Assembly: GCF_002165255.2 (NCBI RefSeq) | Contig: NZ_CP028561.1 | Span: 1,922,001 to 1,986,000 of the forward strand | DNA: 64,000 nt | Source of the DNA: Acinetobacter sp. WCHA45 | GTDB lineage: Bacteria; Pseudomonadota; Gammaproteobacteria; Pseudomonadales; Moraxellaceae | Reading direction: 5' to 3' | Shown: positions 1 to 9,118 of the stretch, in pieces | Position numbering within the stretch: the stretch's first letter is position 1 | How the letters are laid out: each line of letters starts with the position of its first letter | Program-made: the position numbers and the translations under genes | The notes under the pieces: model-generated | What the model was told of the DNA's origin: nothing | Database searches by the model: none | The model's input: the letters and a program-made list of their open reading frames with translations, nothing else

Positions 1-1037
1 ACGTCAGGAACTACAGTAATGTTACGGCTAACGAATACATCATCTGCTTCTGGATAAGTTGGTCCGTTTGCACCTTCAAGTACAATTTTCGCTTTGAGTT
101 TTTGTGCACGTTCAACCGTAATCTGACCTTCCAATGCTGCTGGAATCAGAATATCCATATCGACATCCCAGAACTCTTCATCCGAGATCACAGTCGCTTC
201 AGCAAAACCTTTCACGCCACCCTGTTCAGCAACATGCTTTTGTAATGCTTTTACGTTAAAACCTTCAGCATTAAAAATTGTGCCTGTGTGATCTTGCACA
301 GCAACAATTTTTGCACCTGCATGATTAAACAAATAAGCAGCTTCATTACCAACGTTACCAAAGCCTTGAACCGCAACTTTGCTGCCTTCGATAGGTAATT
401 TGATACGCTCTGCAACTTGCATACCTGTAACAAATACGCCACGACCTGTTGCACGAACACGGCCGAGTGAACCACCTAAATGCACAGGTTTTCCAGTTAC
501 AACACCTGTAACCGTGTGACCTTTAATACTTGAATAAGTATCCATCATCCAACCCATGATATTGGCATTAGTACCAACATCAGGTGCAGGAATATCAATT
601 TGTGGGCCGATAATTGGGCTAATTTCACTGGTAAAACGACGAGTTAAACGCTCTAATTCACGTGTTGAAAGTTCTTTAGGGTTAACACGAATACCACCTT
701 TTGCGCCGCCAAATGGGAGATTAAGCACCGCAGTTTTAATGGTCATCCATGCTGATAACGCCATGACTTCATTCAATTCAACATCTTGGTGATAACGAAT
801 ACCACCTTTACCAGGACCACGAGAGAGATTGTGCTGTACGCGATAGCCTTCAAAATGACGAATTGTGCCGTCATCCATCACGATTGGCACATCAACAATT
901 AGCGTACGTTTTGGTGTTTTCAGTGTGTTGATAAAGTTGCTGAGGTCGGCATCCAAATAAGGTGCTACACGATCTACTTGAGTGAGAAAGGTTTGCCAAG
1001 CACTACCATTTTGAGCCGCATATGATAAAGACATCAT
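1..1037 (-). CDS. gdhA: Glutamate dehydrogenase, C-terminus beyond window edge
   Basis: Catabolic or assimilatory glutamate dehydrogenase interconverting glutamate with 2-oxoglutarate and ammonia in the cytosol. The gene runs off the left edge, so only about 345 N-terminal residues of a family usually about 420-430 long are seen. Visible motifs: GPGKGGI near residues 74-80, the catalytic-lysine motif PFGGAKGGI near 109-116 and the dinucleotide-binding GFGNVG near 220. Two ATGs lie in tandem (1037 and 1034) just after an AAGGAA ribosome site; the outer one is given. A Lrp/AsnC-type regulator gene is divergent, and a perfect palindrome lies between them, so control by that regulator is plausible but inferred. 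Cofactor preference (NAD or NADP) cannot be read here. Confidence 0.95.
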   Translation of the reverse strand, partial: MMSLSYAAQNGSAWQTFLTQVDRVAPYLDADLSNFINTLKTPKRTLIVDVPIVMDDGTIRHFEGYRVQHNLSRGPGKGGIRYHQDVELNEVMALSAWMTIKTAVLNLPFGGAKGGIRVNPKELSTRELERLTRRFTSEISPIIGPQIDIPAPDVGTNANIMGWMMDTYSSIKGHTVTGVVTGKPVHLGGSLGRVRATGRGVFVTGMQVAERIKLPIEGSKVAVQGFGNVGNEAAYLFNHAGAKIVAVQDHTGTIFNAEGFNVKALQKHVAEQGGVKGFAEATVISDEEFWDVDMDILIPAALEGQITVERAQKLKAKIVLEGANGPTYPEADDVFVSRNITVVPD

Positions 1038-1183
1038 CTTTTCCTTAATTAATTAATTGTCCCTGTTATCTACAGATTCCCTTACTGCAAAGGTTTCCGC
1101 TCACCCCATCGTTCCGTGTCAACATAGATCTCTTGATTCATTCGAAAAAAATGTTTGGGGCTTCGTATATTGATTATTATTAA

Positions 1184-1198
1184 GAATCAAATTGATTC
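1184..1198. promoter_or_regulatory. Perfect palindrome between gdhA and the Lrp-like gene
   Basis: GAATCAA-A-TTGATTC is a 15-bp perfect dyad, 66 bp before the regulator's start and about 150 bp before gdhA. A further half-site TTGATTC lies at 1133-1139. Lrp/AsnC proteins bind short AT-rich dyads and usually regulate themselves and the divergent gene, so this is a candidate operator. The assignment is inference. Confidence 0.4.
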
Positions 1199-1263
1199 AC
1201 AAAATTCTTTACAATGATTAAAATGAATTAATTTTTATCAATTTGCTAATAGTAAGTATCAAA

Positions 1264-1686
1264 ATGAACAATATTGATCATATTATCTTAGGTTTACTCA
1301 AAGATAATGCTCGGATCTCAATTACAGATCTGGCTGCAAAAACACGAGTCTCTAGAGCGACTGTGCAAAAACGAATTGAATACATGGAATCGACGGGTAT
1401 CATCACGGGATATACTGTACGCTTTCGCCCTAATGTGGAGAAAAATATTATTCGGGCGTGGATGAATATCATGGTGGAGGGAACCAAAGCGCAAGCGGTT
1501 ATTCGTGAATTACGCCTAGAATCAGCCGTTGAACGCCTGCATACTACAAACGGGAAATGGGATATTTTGGTTGAATTACAGTCCGACAGTTTAGAAAATT
1601 TTGACAAGGCACTCGAACGAATTCGAAATATTTCAGGTATTTATAATAGTGAAACAAGTATTTTACTTTCTACATATAAAACATAA
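1264..1686 (+). CDS. Lrp/AsnC family transcriptional regulator
   Basis: DNA-binding regulator of the feast/famine family, about 140 residues. The N-terminal winged helix-turn-helix spans residues 1-60, beginning MNNIDHIILGLLKDN, with the recognition-helix stretch VSRATVQKRI. The C-terminal half (residues 65-140) is the RAM/AsnC-ligand domain that binds amino acids and mediates oligomerisation. An in-frame TTG at 1243 could add seven residues, but the ATG at 1264 gives the usual family N-terminus. It is divergent from gdhA, which suggests that it senses an amino acid and controls glutamate catabolism; this is inferred from position only. A hairpin (1723-1751) follows it. Confidence 0.88.
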   Translation: MNNIDHIILGLLKDNARISITDLAAKTRVSRATVQKRIEYMESTGIITGYTVRFRPNVEKNIIRAWMNIMVEGTKAQAVIRELRLESAVERLHTTNGKWDILVELQSDSLENFDKALERIRNISGIYNSETSILLSTYKT

Positions 1687-1722
1687 TGATAGATGATAAT
1701 TCAACTTGAAATGAATTAACTA

Positions 1723-1751
1723 GGATGCTCACACAAATTAAATGAGCATCC
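1723..1751. terminator. Hairpin between convergent genes
   Basis: GGATGCTC (1723-1730) pairs perfectly with GAGCATCC (1744-1751) across a 13-nt loop, between the end of the Lrp-like gene and the end of the convergent short-chain dehydrogenase gene. The T-run is weak, so it is a likely but not strong terminator. Confidence 0.5.
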
Positions 1752-1768
1752 TTAGGTTGAAGAATATT

Positions 1769-2608
1769 TTAACTTTTTTTCGAAGTTTTTTTGGTTAAAA
1801 AATCCAATGCTTGAGAATAATGAGTTGGTGTAATCCGCTGAATCAAATCTAAAATTTTGGCATCATTGCCAATCAATATTCGAGCTTTGTCCTGTTTGAC
1901 CGCCTCTAAAATGATTTTTGCAGCTTCTTCAGGTGGGGTTTTCAAAACTTTATTAAATGATCGACTAGCCTTTGCAGGGTTCATACCCAAAGAACGAATA
2001 CTGTCACTCATACGAGCACTATTAGCGATATTGGTTCGTATACCACCTGGATGCACACAAGTCGCACTGACACCATTATTTTGCATATTTAATTCTTGAC
2101 GTAATGATTCGGTAAAACCGCGCACTGCAAACTTTGTTGCGTTATAAGCACTTTGAGAAGGTTGAGCAGTGAGTCCAAATAAACTAGAAATATTAATGAT
2201 ATGCCCTTCACCACTTTGCTTTAAATAAGGCAAAAACTCTTTTGTGCCGTAGACAACACCCCAAAAATTAATATTAAAAATCCATTCCATTTCTTCATAG
2301 CTCATACCTTCTACGGTGCTTGCTAATGCAACGCCAGCATTGTTAAAAATCAAATTGATTTTGCCATGATCTTTGAAACTATTCTCCGCCCATTCACGTA
2401 CAGCTTGCTGATGAGAAACATCTAATTTGGTTAAAGTGACTTTCACAGGATACTGTTTTACTAAAGATAATGTTTCAGCTAAACCTTGATCATTCACATC
2501 GCTCAAAGCTAAATCAGCGCCTTGCTGAGCTAATAAAATTGCAAGTTGTTGACCGATTCCAGAACCTGCACCTGTAATTGCAGCAACCTTTTGATTAAAA
2601 CTTTTCAT
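1769..2608 (-). CDS. Short-chain dehydrogenase/reductase
   Basis: NAD(P)-dependent oxidoreductase of the classical SDR family, 279 residues. The cofactor motif TGAGSGIG is at residues 13-20, NNAG near 90, and the catalytic Ser with YxxxK (YNATK) near 142-160. The final 30 residues form a basic tail. The substrate is not identifiable. It lies 9 bp downstream of a metal-dependent amidohydrolase gene on the same strand, so the two are probably co-transcribed and may act in one degradative pathway. SDRs of this type are often annotated as acyl or ketone reductases; I would not go beyond the family. Confidence 0.87.
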   Translation of the reverse strand: MKSFNQKVAAITGAGSGIGQQLAILLAQQGADLALSDVNDQGLAETLSLVKQYPVKVTLTKLDVSHQQAVREWAENSFKDHGKINLIFNNAGVALASTVEGMSYEEMEWIFNINFWGVVYGTKEFLPYLKQSGEGHIINISSLFGLTAQPSQSAYNATKFAVRGFTESLRQELNMQNNGVSATCVHPGGIRTNIANSARMSDSIRSLGMNPAKASRSFNKVLKTPPEEAAKIILEAVKQDKARILIGNDAKILDLIQRITPTHYSQALDFLTKKTSKKS

Positions 2609-2617
2609 ATGATGACT

Positions 2618-3685
2618 CTAATTTAATTGATAAAAATTGGCAGCGTTTTGTCTAAAAATGGAATACATCGCTTGATCACCATAAGGTGTGATCATTTCAA
2701 TATAAGCTTGGATCAAATCGCTTAGCGTTGTATTTGCTTTATCCATAGGAAAATTTGAAGCAAAAATGATTCGATCTGGACTAAATACCTGTATTGCATG
2801 CTGAATCAATGGTGTTAATAAATTCACCATTTCATAGACGGTTGCAGTACGGTATTGTTGATAAAATCGGTGTCCCAACACGGGCATCATCAGTCCCGAA
2901 ATCTTGGCATAGACATTTTTCTGCTCAGCTAAAACTGCCAAATCATGCTGCCATTGCTGGAAAATAGCAGCACGTTGTGACGGTGTTTGACCAGTTTTTT
3001 TGCCAATAGGGCCAAAAAGTCCTGCGGGTGTTGCCAAATGATCAACGACTATAGGTGTTTGAGGAAATTGTTTCGCTATTTTTGTAATTTCTGAAATTTG
3101 TGTTGAATAAGTCCACGCATCAAAAGATAAATCCATTTTGGCAAGTTGTTCAAAGCCTTTAAGGAATTTTTTAGACTGATATAAATGTGCTTGATCACAC
3201 CAACGATAAATACCAGAATCCTCATGCCAAGAAGCCATTTTACGAATCCCCCTAAATAGAGGGCTGGCATCTTGATGTGCTTTTAAAATCTGTTTAAATT
3301 TTCGATCTCGCGGATCAGCAGTGGCGATAATTGCACCTAGCTTTAAATTTTGGTCTTTAAAATTTAATTGTTGAATCCATTTGGTTTCTTCGACAACACC
3401 AAAGCCTTTATGATGATGCCAATTTGCTTCGACATGTACTACGCTTTCAATCCTATGATGTCCCATATCTTCATGATAATTTTGAGGGAGATAAGGACTC
3501 AACGCATATTTAGTTAATCCTAGCGTTTCTAAAAGTGGCTTCGGTTTAACGACTCGAATAACTTTATTCATCACACGGGGATAATTCCCCAAAGCTTTAA
3601 CCAACAAGGCAGCAGAATGTGGAGTATGGTATGGATCCCATTGATGGATATGCGGATCTATAATTGCAAAATCTAGTTTTCTCAT
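2618..3685 (-). CDS. Amidohydrolase (TIM-barrel metal-dependent hydrolase)
   Basis: Amidohydrolase_2-type hydrolase, about 355 residues from the chosen start. The N-terminal DPHIHQWDPY carries the HxH metal motif, VVDHLA gives a further histidine in mid-protein, and IIFASNFPMDKAN near the C-terminus is the strand carrying the last conserved residues. Lactonases and decarboxylases of the 2-pyrone-4,6-dicarboxylate or fuconolactone type share this pattern, so hydrolysis of a lactone or cyclic acid is likely. The reading frame is open up to 3730, but the ATG at 3685 is preceded by AAAGAG at good spacing and gives the family N-terminus, so it is preferred. It heads a pair with the SDR gene. Confidence 0.82.
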   Translation of the reverse strand: MRKLDFAIIDPHIHQWDPYHTPHSAALLVKALGNYPRVMNKVIRVVKPKPLLETLGLTKYALSPYLPQNYHEDMGHHRIESVVHVEANWHHHKGFGVVEETKWIQQLNFKDQNLKLGAIIATADPRDRKFKQILKAHQDASPLFRGIRKMASWHEDSGIYRWCDQAHLYQSKKFLKGFEQLAKMDLSFDAWTYSTQISEITKIAKQFPQTPIVVDHLATPAGLFGPIGKKTGQTPSQRAAIFQQWQHDLAVLAEQKNVYAKISGLMMPVLGHRFYQQYRTATVYEMVNLLTPLIQHAIQVFSPDRIIFASNFPMDKANTTLSDLIQAYIEMITPYGDQAMYSIFRQNAANFYQLN

Positions 3686-3983
3686 TCCAACACTCTTTAT
3701 TCTTTCAAATGATGAAGATGTGATGATCATCGTCCCAAGTCATCATTTATGTAATTTTTTAAATACGGCTTATTTTTAGAGTACAGAACAAAAATCTATG
3801 AATAAAATGATTTATTCTAATGAAGAGCTATGAATATTATTCATTGTTTTGAATGGCTGGATGAATATAATCCAAGCCGCATCCAGTAGATGTGATCATT
3901 GTAGCGAAACAGATTACCAAGCTTAAATTTGCTGTATTAAATGAATAGCTAAACAGTGCTATAAATCAGATTTTAAGCTGATT

Positions 3984-4109
3984 TTAAAGAAAATATTCCC
4001 AAATAATATAGCCTAACCCAAAACCGATAAAAGCATAGAGTGTGATAATAAAAAATACGAAACTCGCATTATTTTTCTTTTTAAAAAAACTCATATTTAG
4101 CCCATTCAT
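3984..4109 (-). CDS. 41-residue single-span membrane protein
   Basis: A short frame of 41 codons plus stop. The start at 4109 follows GAGG at five bases, a strong ribosome site. The product has a basic N-terminal part (FFKKKNN) and then one strongly hydrophobic span of about 22 residues rich in Phe, Ile, Gly and Tyr, ending in an aromatic tail. This predicts a small inner-membrane protein with one transmembrane helix. I do not recognise a family. It stands alone between the amidohydrolase gene and the malic enzyme gene, downstream of the malic-enzyme terminator. Confidence 0.6.
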   Translation of the reverse strand: MNGLNMSFFKKKNNASFVFFIITLYAFIGFGLGYIIWEYFL

Positions 4110-4208
4110 ATCAACCTCGTTATACTTTGAATGAATACAGATGATAAAGGTAGATACAGATTTTATAAAAAAAATATAACAGATAGTTGTATGAGAGTAA
4201 TAATAAGC

Positions 4209-4246
4209 TAAAAACCTGAAAGATCATTCAAGATCAGTCAGGTTTT
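4209..4246 (-). terminator. Terminator of the malic enzyme gene
   Basis: On the minus strand AAACCTGA and TCAGGTTT (plus positions 4211-4218 and 4237-4244) form a stem followed by TTT, about 60 bp after the malic enzyme stop. Confidence 0.55.
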
Positions 4247-4306
4247 GTTCTGTTCTAGATTACCGAATTACATTTACTTTCATCAATCAGACTAGATCTG
4301 GCTCAA

Positions 4307-6007
4307 TTAAAAAGTAACTCGGCGATAGTTTCGATATTCAGGTGTCCAAAAATTATCTTCAATCACATTTTTCAGCACATCATTGCTCATGGGTACTGCT
4401 AATCCATCTGCCATCGCAGCTTTTGCAACTTTAAAAGCAATAAATTTGGAGACTTGATGAATGTCATTAATATTTGGCAATAGATCTGCAGCTGGATTTT
4501 TTAAACGCGGTGAGCAATCTGCCAATGCTGTGCTTGCAGCCATCAACATTGCATCACTAATATGATTTGCACCACATGCAATCACACCTAAGCCTATTCC
4601 TGGGAAAATATAAGAATTATTACACTGAGCAATCGTATAAGTTTTACCTTGAAAATATACTGGTGCAAAAGGACTACCTGTCGCAACGATTGCAGCACCT
4701 TGCGTCCATTCAATAATATCTTTTGGCTGAGCTTCTACTTGAGAAGTCGGGTTAGATAATGGCAAAACAATCGGATGCTTATAATATTTAGCCAAAGTTT
4801 TAATCACTTCTTCACTAAACAGACCTGCTTGCCCTGATACACCAATCAGAATACTTGGTTTCGCATTTTTTACGACATCAAGTAGCGCAATCTCTTGTCC
4901 TGAATATTCCCATTCTGAAATTGTATTCACAGGTGTTGCGAGTTTTTGTTGAAAGTCGAGTAAATTGGGCTGTTGATCAGTCATTAAACCGAAGCGATCA
5001 ACCATGAAAATACGTGAACGGGCTTCATGATCGCTCAAACCTTCATCCATCATTTGTCTAACGATATGCTCAGCAATACCACATCCTGCTGAACCAGCAC
5101 CAACAAAAGTAATGGTTTGATCTTTAAGTTGTTTACCAAGTGCTCTTGATGCAGCAATTAGACTGGCAACTGTAACTGCTGCAGTTCCTTGAATGTCATC
5201 ATTAAAGCAGCAAATTTTATCTCGATACTGAGTCAACAATGGCATCGCATTAATTTGGGCAAAATCTTCAAACTGTATCAACACATTCGGCCAACGTTCA
5301 CGCACAGCAGAAATAATCTGTTCGACAAATAGGTAATATTGCTCCCCTCTGATTCGAGGTTGTTTCAATCCCATGTAAATTGGATCGTTGAGTAATTCTT
5401 GATTATTGGTACCAACATCTATCGTAATCGGTAACGTATAAGCAGGACTAATACCTCCACATGCGGTATATAGAGATAATTTCCCAATTGGAATTCCCAT
5501 ACCGCCAATACCCTGATCACCTAAACCAAGGATGCGCTCACCATCGGTAATGACAATCACTTTGACATTTTTCTTATTTACATTATGAATAATTTGATCG
5601 ATGTATTGACGTTCAGCATATGAGATGAAAATCCCACGATGACGACGATAAATATCAGAAAAACGCTGGCAAGCCTCGCCGACGGTTGGTGTATAAATGA
5701 TAGGTAGCATTTCATCTAAATGCTGACTCAATAAATTATAAAAAAGAGTTTCATTTGTGTCTTGAATATTTCTTAAATAAATATGCTTGTTCAAGTTATT
5801 GTCAAATGACAAGTACTGCTGATAAGAGCGTTGCGTTTGTTCTTCAATGTTTTCGATATTGTTAGGTATCAGTCCATGCAAGTTAAACTGCTCACGCTCT
5901 TCTGTTGAAAAAGCTGAACCTTTATTCAAGAGTGGAAGTTCTAAAAGAGCGTTCCCAGCATAGGGAATATATAAAGGTTTTTGGGTTTTACTAGGATTTG
6001 CGGGCAT
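4307..6007 (-). CDS. maeA: NAD-dependent malic enzyme
   Basis: Oxidatively decarboxylates malate to pyruvate with NAD. At 566 residues it is the usual length of the large SfcA/MaeA class. Visible: the malic N-terminal domain with [10 protein letters not shown] near residue 105, [19 protein letters not shown] near 155 that carries the substrate and metal site, [11 protein letters not shown] near 270, and the Rossmann motif [14 protein letters not shown] near 305. The gene is monocistronic with its own hairpin terminator. It links the TCA cycle genes elsewhere in the window to pyruvate for gluconeogenic growth. Confidence 0.95.
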   Translation of the reverse strand: MPANPSKTQKPLYIPYAGNALLELPLLNKGSAFSTEEREQFNLHGLIPNNIENIEEQTQRSYQQYLSFDNNLNKHIYLRNIQDTNETLFYNLLSQHLDEMLPIIYTPTVGEACQRFSDIYRRHRGIFISYAERQYIDQIIHNVNKKNVKVIVITDGERILGLGDQGIGGMGIPIGKLSLYTACGGISPAYTLPITIDVGTNNQELLNDPIYMGLKQPRIRGEQYYLFVEQIISAVRERWPNVLIQFEDFAQINAMPLLTQYRDKICCFNDDIQGTAAVTVASLIAASRALGKQLKDQTITFVGAGSAGCGIAEHIVRQMMDEGLSDHEARSRIFMVDRFGLMTDQQPNLLDFQQKLATPVNTISEWEYSGQEIALLDVVKNAKPSILIGVSGQAGLFSEEVIKTLAKYYKHPIVLPLSNPTSQVEAQPKDIIEWTQGAAIVATGSPFAPVYFQGKTYTIAQCNNSYIFPGIGLGVIACGANHISDAMLMAASTALADCSPRLKNPAADLLPNINDIHQVSKFIAFKVAKAAMADGLAVPMSNDVLKNVIEDNFWTPEYRNYRRVTF

Positions 6008-6254
6008 ACCTTACTCTTTCGATGATCTATCAAATATCAAATTTTCTTTGCTCAAGATGGAATTAAAATCACCTTAAACGAAGTGCATAATTTACACCAA
6101 TAGACACATAAAGCTGCATATATCTCAGTATATAAAAGTTGATTGGTTATTTAGAAAATAAATACTCTGTTTAAATTATATTCATCCTGACCGAAACAAT
6201 CGTAACAATTGGTATGTCACTTTAAGAGCGAAGTGCCAAAATGAAATCACTTAA

Positions 6255-6287
6255 GCAAACATTACCAATAAGCTGGGTAATGTTTGC
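6255..6287. terminator. 12-bp perfect hairpin after the CMD gene
   Basis: GCAAACATTACC (6255-6266) and GGTAATGTTTGC (6276-6287) pair perfectly around a 9-nt loop, 12 bp beyond the stop of the minus-strand carboxymuconolactone-decarboxylase-like gene. It probably ends that transcript although there is no long T-run. Confidence 0.5.
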
Positions 6288-6299
6288 TCAATCGTTCAA

Positions 6300-6686
6300 T
6301 TAGTTATTTTCTTGTTCATATTCCTGAATCGCTTCTTTAGCAATTTGGAAACTATCTACGGCTGCCGGTACACCACAATAAATTGCGACTTGTAGCAGCA
6401 CCTCACGAATTTTTTCTTTAGGTACACCATTACGCAAAGCACCTTTGACATGCAGCTTCAACTCATGTGGACGATTCAGCGCAGAAATCATGGCAAGATT
6501 GATTAAGCTTCGTTCAGGCTTGCTCAGTTCCTCTCGCCCCCAAACTGCCCCCCAGCAATACTCTGTAACTAACTCTTGTAAAGGTAAGTTAAAATCATCA
6601 GTATTGTTGATCGAATTATTGACATAAGCTTCACCTAACACTTGTTTACGAATGGCTAAGCCTTTTTCAAATTTTTCATTACTCAT
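6300..6686 (-). CDS. Carboxymuconolactone decarboxylase family protein
   Basis: 128 residues, matching the single-domain CMD/PcaC-like fold. The conserved core includes YCWGAVWGREELSKPERSL near residues 42-60, HELKLHVKGALRNG, EKIREVLLQVAIYCGVPAA and a C-terminal helix. PcaC itself decarboxylates 4-carboxymuconolactone in protocatechuate degradation, but many paralogues have other or unknown roles and no pca genes lie nearby. Its ATG overlaps the TGA of the truncated aldehyde dehydrogenase frame (ATGA), showing an original operon with translational coupling. Confidence 0.85.
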   Translation of the reverse strand: MSNEKFEKGLAIRKQVLGEAYVNNSINNTDDFNLPLQELVTEYCWGAVWGREELSKPERSLINLAMISALNRPHELKLHVKGALRNGVPKEKIREVLLQVAIYCGVPAAVDSFQIAKEAIQEYEQENN

Positions 6687-7336
6687 GCATTCAATCCTCC
6701 AAATAAGGTGTATTTGATTTCAAGATAATCTTCAATCCCGTATTTTGAACCTTCACGACCTAAACCCGAATGTTTGATTCCACCAAATGGTGCGACTTCA
6801 TTGGAAATTAAGCCTTTATTGATTCCAACCATACCGTATTCAAGCTGCTCACTCATCCGCCAAGCACGTCCTAGATCTTTGGTATAACAATACGCCGCTA
6901 AGCCAAATTCCGTCGCATTTGCCATTTCAATGGCTTGTTGTTCAGTTTCAAACTTGAATACAGCAGCCAATGGACCAAATGTTTCTTGTGTCGCCACATC
7001 CATCTCAGCGGTGACATCAGCAATAATGGTAGGTTCATAGAATAACTCACCTGCACTATGACGTTTACCACCAGCGACCAAACGACCTGCTTTAGCTAAG
7101 GCATCAGCGACGTGAGCTTCAACCTTTTTCACTGCATTGGCATTAATTAATGGACCAATTTCACTCCCAACATCCAAACCATTGCCGATTGCAAAAGCAT
7201 TGACCTTTTCACTTAATGCAGCAATGAATTTTTCGTAAATTCCTTCTTGAACAAGAAAGCGATTCACACAAACACAGGTTTGTCCTGCATTGCGATATTT
7301 AGCAATTAATGCCCCTTCGATTGCAGCATCCAAATC
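6683..7336 (-). pseudogene. 5'-truncated succinate-semialdehyde dehydrogenase (gabD-like)
   Basis: Only the C-terminal half of an aldehyde dehydrogenase remains. Homology begins at DLDAAIEGALIAKYRNAGQT, which carries the catalytic cysteine region GQTCV, and continues through ETFGPLAAVF and GIKHSGLGREGS to a normal end. The first half, with the cofactor-binding residues, is absent. Upstream of about 7336 the frame reads into unrelated sequence and then into the 3' end of the cation transporter gene in another frame, so a deletion or rearrangement removed the 5' part. The remaining open frame could only start in that foreign stretch, and the product would lack a complete active site. It still overlaps the CMD gene start by ATGA. 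Confidence 0.85.
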
Positions 7337-7385
7337 TAGGCATCTTGAATATAATTTATTCTTGATGCCTTTTCTCAATGCCTCA

Positions 7386-8270
7386 CTATATTGGATCAAT
7401 ATGAGTGACCACATCAATGACATTATGATTTTTAAGGACTTCATTTCTCGCCTCTACTGCAATTCTATGTCCTTCTTTGACACTTTGTTCGCCACTGACT
7501 TCCAAATGAACATCGACAATAATCATGTCACCCATTTTACGTGTTCTCAGTTGATGTAGACCCAATATCCCATCTTTCTTCAACAAAGTTGCTTTGATCG
7601 CAGCTATTTCATCTTCGTTCGCTGACTTGTCCATCAAATCATGTAAACCAGTCCAGCTAAACTCAAACCCCATTTTGGCAATCATTAAACCGACAATTAA
7701 GGCTGCGATTGGGTCAAGAATTGGATATCCTGCGAGATTACCTAAAATCCCTAAGGCAACAACAAAAGAAGATGCTGCATCTGAACGTGCATGCCAAGCA
7801 TTTGCAATCAATAAACTTGATTTTACTTTTTTGGCAATAGCAAGCATATAGCGGAACAAAAGTTCTTTACAGATCAAGGCTGTTATTGCAACCCAAAGCG
7901 CCATACTATGTACTTTAGGAATTTGTTCGGGATGAAGTATCTTATGCGTTGCCGTCCATAACATACCAACACCAACAATGAATAAGATCAGACCAAGTAT
8001 AAAAGATGCTGCATTTTCAAAACGAAGATAACCATATGGATGTGCGTCGTCAGGTGCTTTTTGGCTATGACGGTTCGCCACGAATACAATAAAATCCGCA
8101 ACTAAATCACTTAAAGTGTGGATACCATCTGCAACTAGACCTTGTGATTTTGAAAAAATACCAATCAATATCTGTCCAATCGACAAAAAGATATTAACAA
8201 CAACACTTATCCACGTTGATTTGGAAGCAGCTTTTGCTCTCGACTCAAGATCAATATTTGATTCAATCAT
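7386..8270 (-). CDS. Cation diffusion facilitator family metal transporter
   Basis: Inner-membrane metal/proton antiporter, 294 residues. Six hydrophobic helices are followed by a cytosolic domain (from about residue 205) with VDVHLEVSGEQSVKEGH. The transport site shows HTLSD in helix 2 and HARSD in helix 5, an HxxxD/HxxxD pair. In the CDF family that pattern is typical of zinc/cadmium members, whereas E. coli FieF has Asp/Asp in helix 2, so zinc export is the better guess. It lies 19 bp downstream of a cytochrome b561 gene. Its stop is about 50 bp from the junction with the truncated gabD-like gene. Confidence 0.88.
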   Translation of the reverse strand: MIESNIDLESRAKAASKSTWISVVVNIFLSIGQILIGIFSKSQGLVADGIHTLSDLVADFIVFVANRHSQKAPDDAHPYGYLRFENAASFILGLILFIVGVGMLWTATHKILHPEQIPKVHSMALWVAITALICKELLFRYMLAIAKKVKSSLLIANAWHARSDAASSFVVALGILGNLAGYPILDPIAALIVGLMIAKMGFEFSWTGLHDLMDKSANEDEIAAIKATLLKKDGILGLHQLRTRKMGDMIIVDVHLEVSGEQSVKEGHRIAVEARNEVLKNHNVIDVVTHIDPI

Positions 8271-8289
8271 AATCTTTTAAGCTCTTGGT

Positions 8290-8799
8290 TCATTTTTTAA
8301 AATAAAGCATGCTTTTCAGAACATTATCTTTAAATACATAATGATGAATTAAGGCAGCTAATGCATGTAAACCTATAAGCACCATGAAAAAATTTCCAAG
8401 AAACTCATGCGTTTCACCAATTATTTCTACGTCCCATGAATTACTTATTAAAGGTAAATTCATTCCAAATAACTGATAACTTTCGGTTAATCCAGATAAA
8501 GTAAACCAACCTAATACAGGAATTAAAAATAACAATGAATAAAGTGTATGTTTCACCATTAAAAATAATGTTTTCTGATATTTACTCATCGGCTTATTGT
8601 GTGGGAGATCTTTTTTATAAATAGAAATCATTATAATTCTAATGAAAAATAACAGAAATACTGAGACTCCAGCAAAAACATGCAGTTCCCCACTTTTTAG
8701 ATGCACTGTTGGATCTCCGCCAGTGATATAAGCAATTACGACAAGAAGAAACGTTAACCAATGCACTGTCATTACAGGAAAAGGATATTTATTTTTCAT
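8290..8799 (-). CDS. Cytochrome b561 family protein
   Basis: Di-haem inner-membrane b-type cytochrome, 169 residues with four hydrophobic helices. Haem-ligand histidines are visible in the helix-1 motif VHWLTFLLV, in ELHVFAGVSVF, in MVKHTLYSLL and in FMVLIGLHALAALIHHYVF near the end. Such proteins pass electrons from quinol to periplasmic acceptors or oxygen radicals. It begins a two-gene minus-strand unit with the cation transporter. A Fur-box-like dyad lies about 150 bp upstream. Confidence 0.87.
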   Translation of the reverse strand: MKNKYPFPVMTVHWLTFLLVVIAYITGGDPTVHLKSGELHVFAGVSVFLLFFIRIIMISIYKKDLPHNKPMSKYQKTLFLMVKHTLYSLLFLIPVLGWFTLSGLTESYQLFGMNLPLISNSWDVEIIGETHEFLGNFFMVLIGLHALAALIHHYVFKDNVLKSMLYFKK

Positions 8800-9118
8800 A
8801 CCACCCCGACATTAAAATTCATATTTCAAAATATATAAAAATATTCTATTACATTATAAAAGTGATCTTAAATTTAAATTAATTTTTAAAAAATATTTTA
8901 AATATCAAAAACTAAAAATAAATATCATTTAACACCAAATAAAAGCAATCATTCTCAATTTCATTCATTATAAATTCATGAGTAAATACAACTCTAATTA
9001 TTTCCATGTTTAATCGGAAAGTATTTTATGCAAAATTTAGCATAAAACACTTGGATATCTGAATTATAAAATTGGCTTAATCCGCCCAAATAATGCTATT
9101 AAGTGAATCAATACAAGA
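8800..9118. other. AT-rich gap upstream of the cytochrome b561 gene
   Basis: No gene is seen here. It should hold the promoter of the cytochrome/transporter pair and the 3' end of the nudC transcript. The one feature I can point to is the Fur-like site at 8946-8964. Confidence 0.5.
8946..8964 (-). promoter_or_regulatory. Fur-box-like dyad
   Basis: The minus strand contains GAAATTGAGAATGATTGC, matching the GATAATGATAATCATTATC Fur consensus at about 12 positions. It lies about 150 bp before the cytochrome b561 start. By-eye match only. Confidence 0.3.

Noticed and set aside
3832..3891. Short plus-strand frame (about 19 codons) with GAAGAG before its ATG
   Set aside because: Too short, no hydrophobic or conserved pattern, and it ends in an ordinary AT-rich gap; not supported as a gene.
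7337..7444. Reading frame extended upstream of the gabD remnant as a real N-terminus
   Set aside because: That part overlaps the cation-transporter 3' end in another frame and has no aldehyde dehydrogenase similarity.
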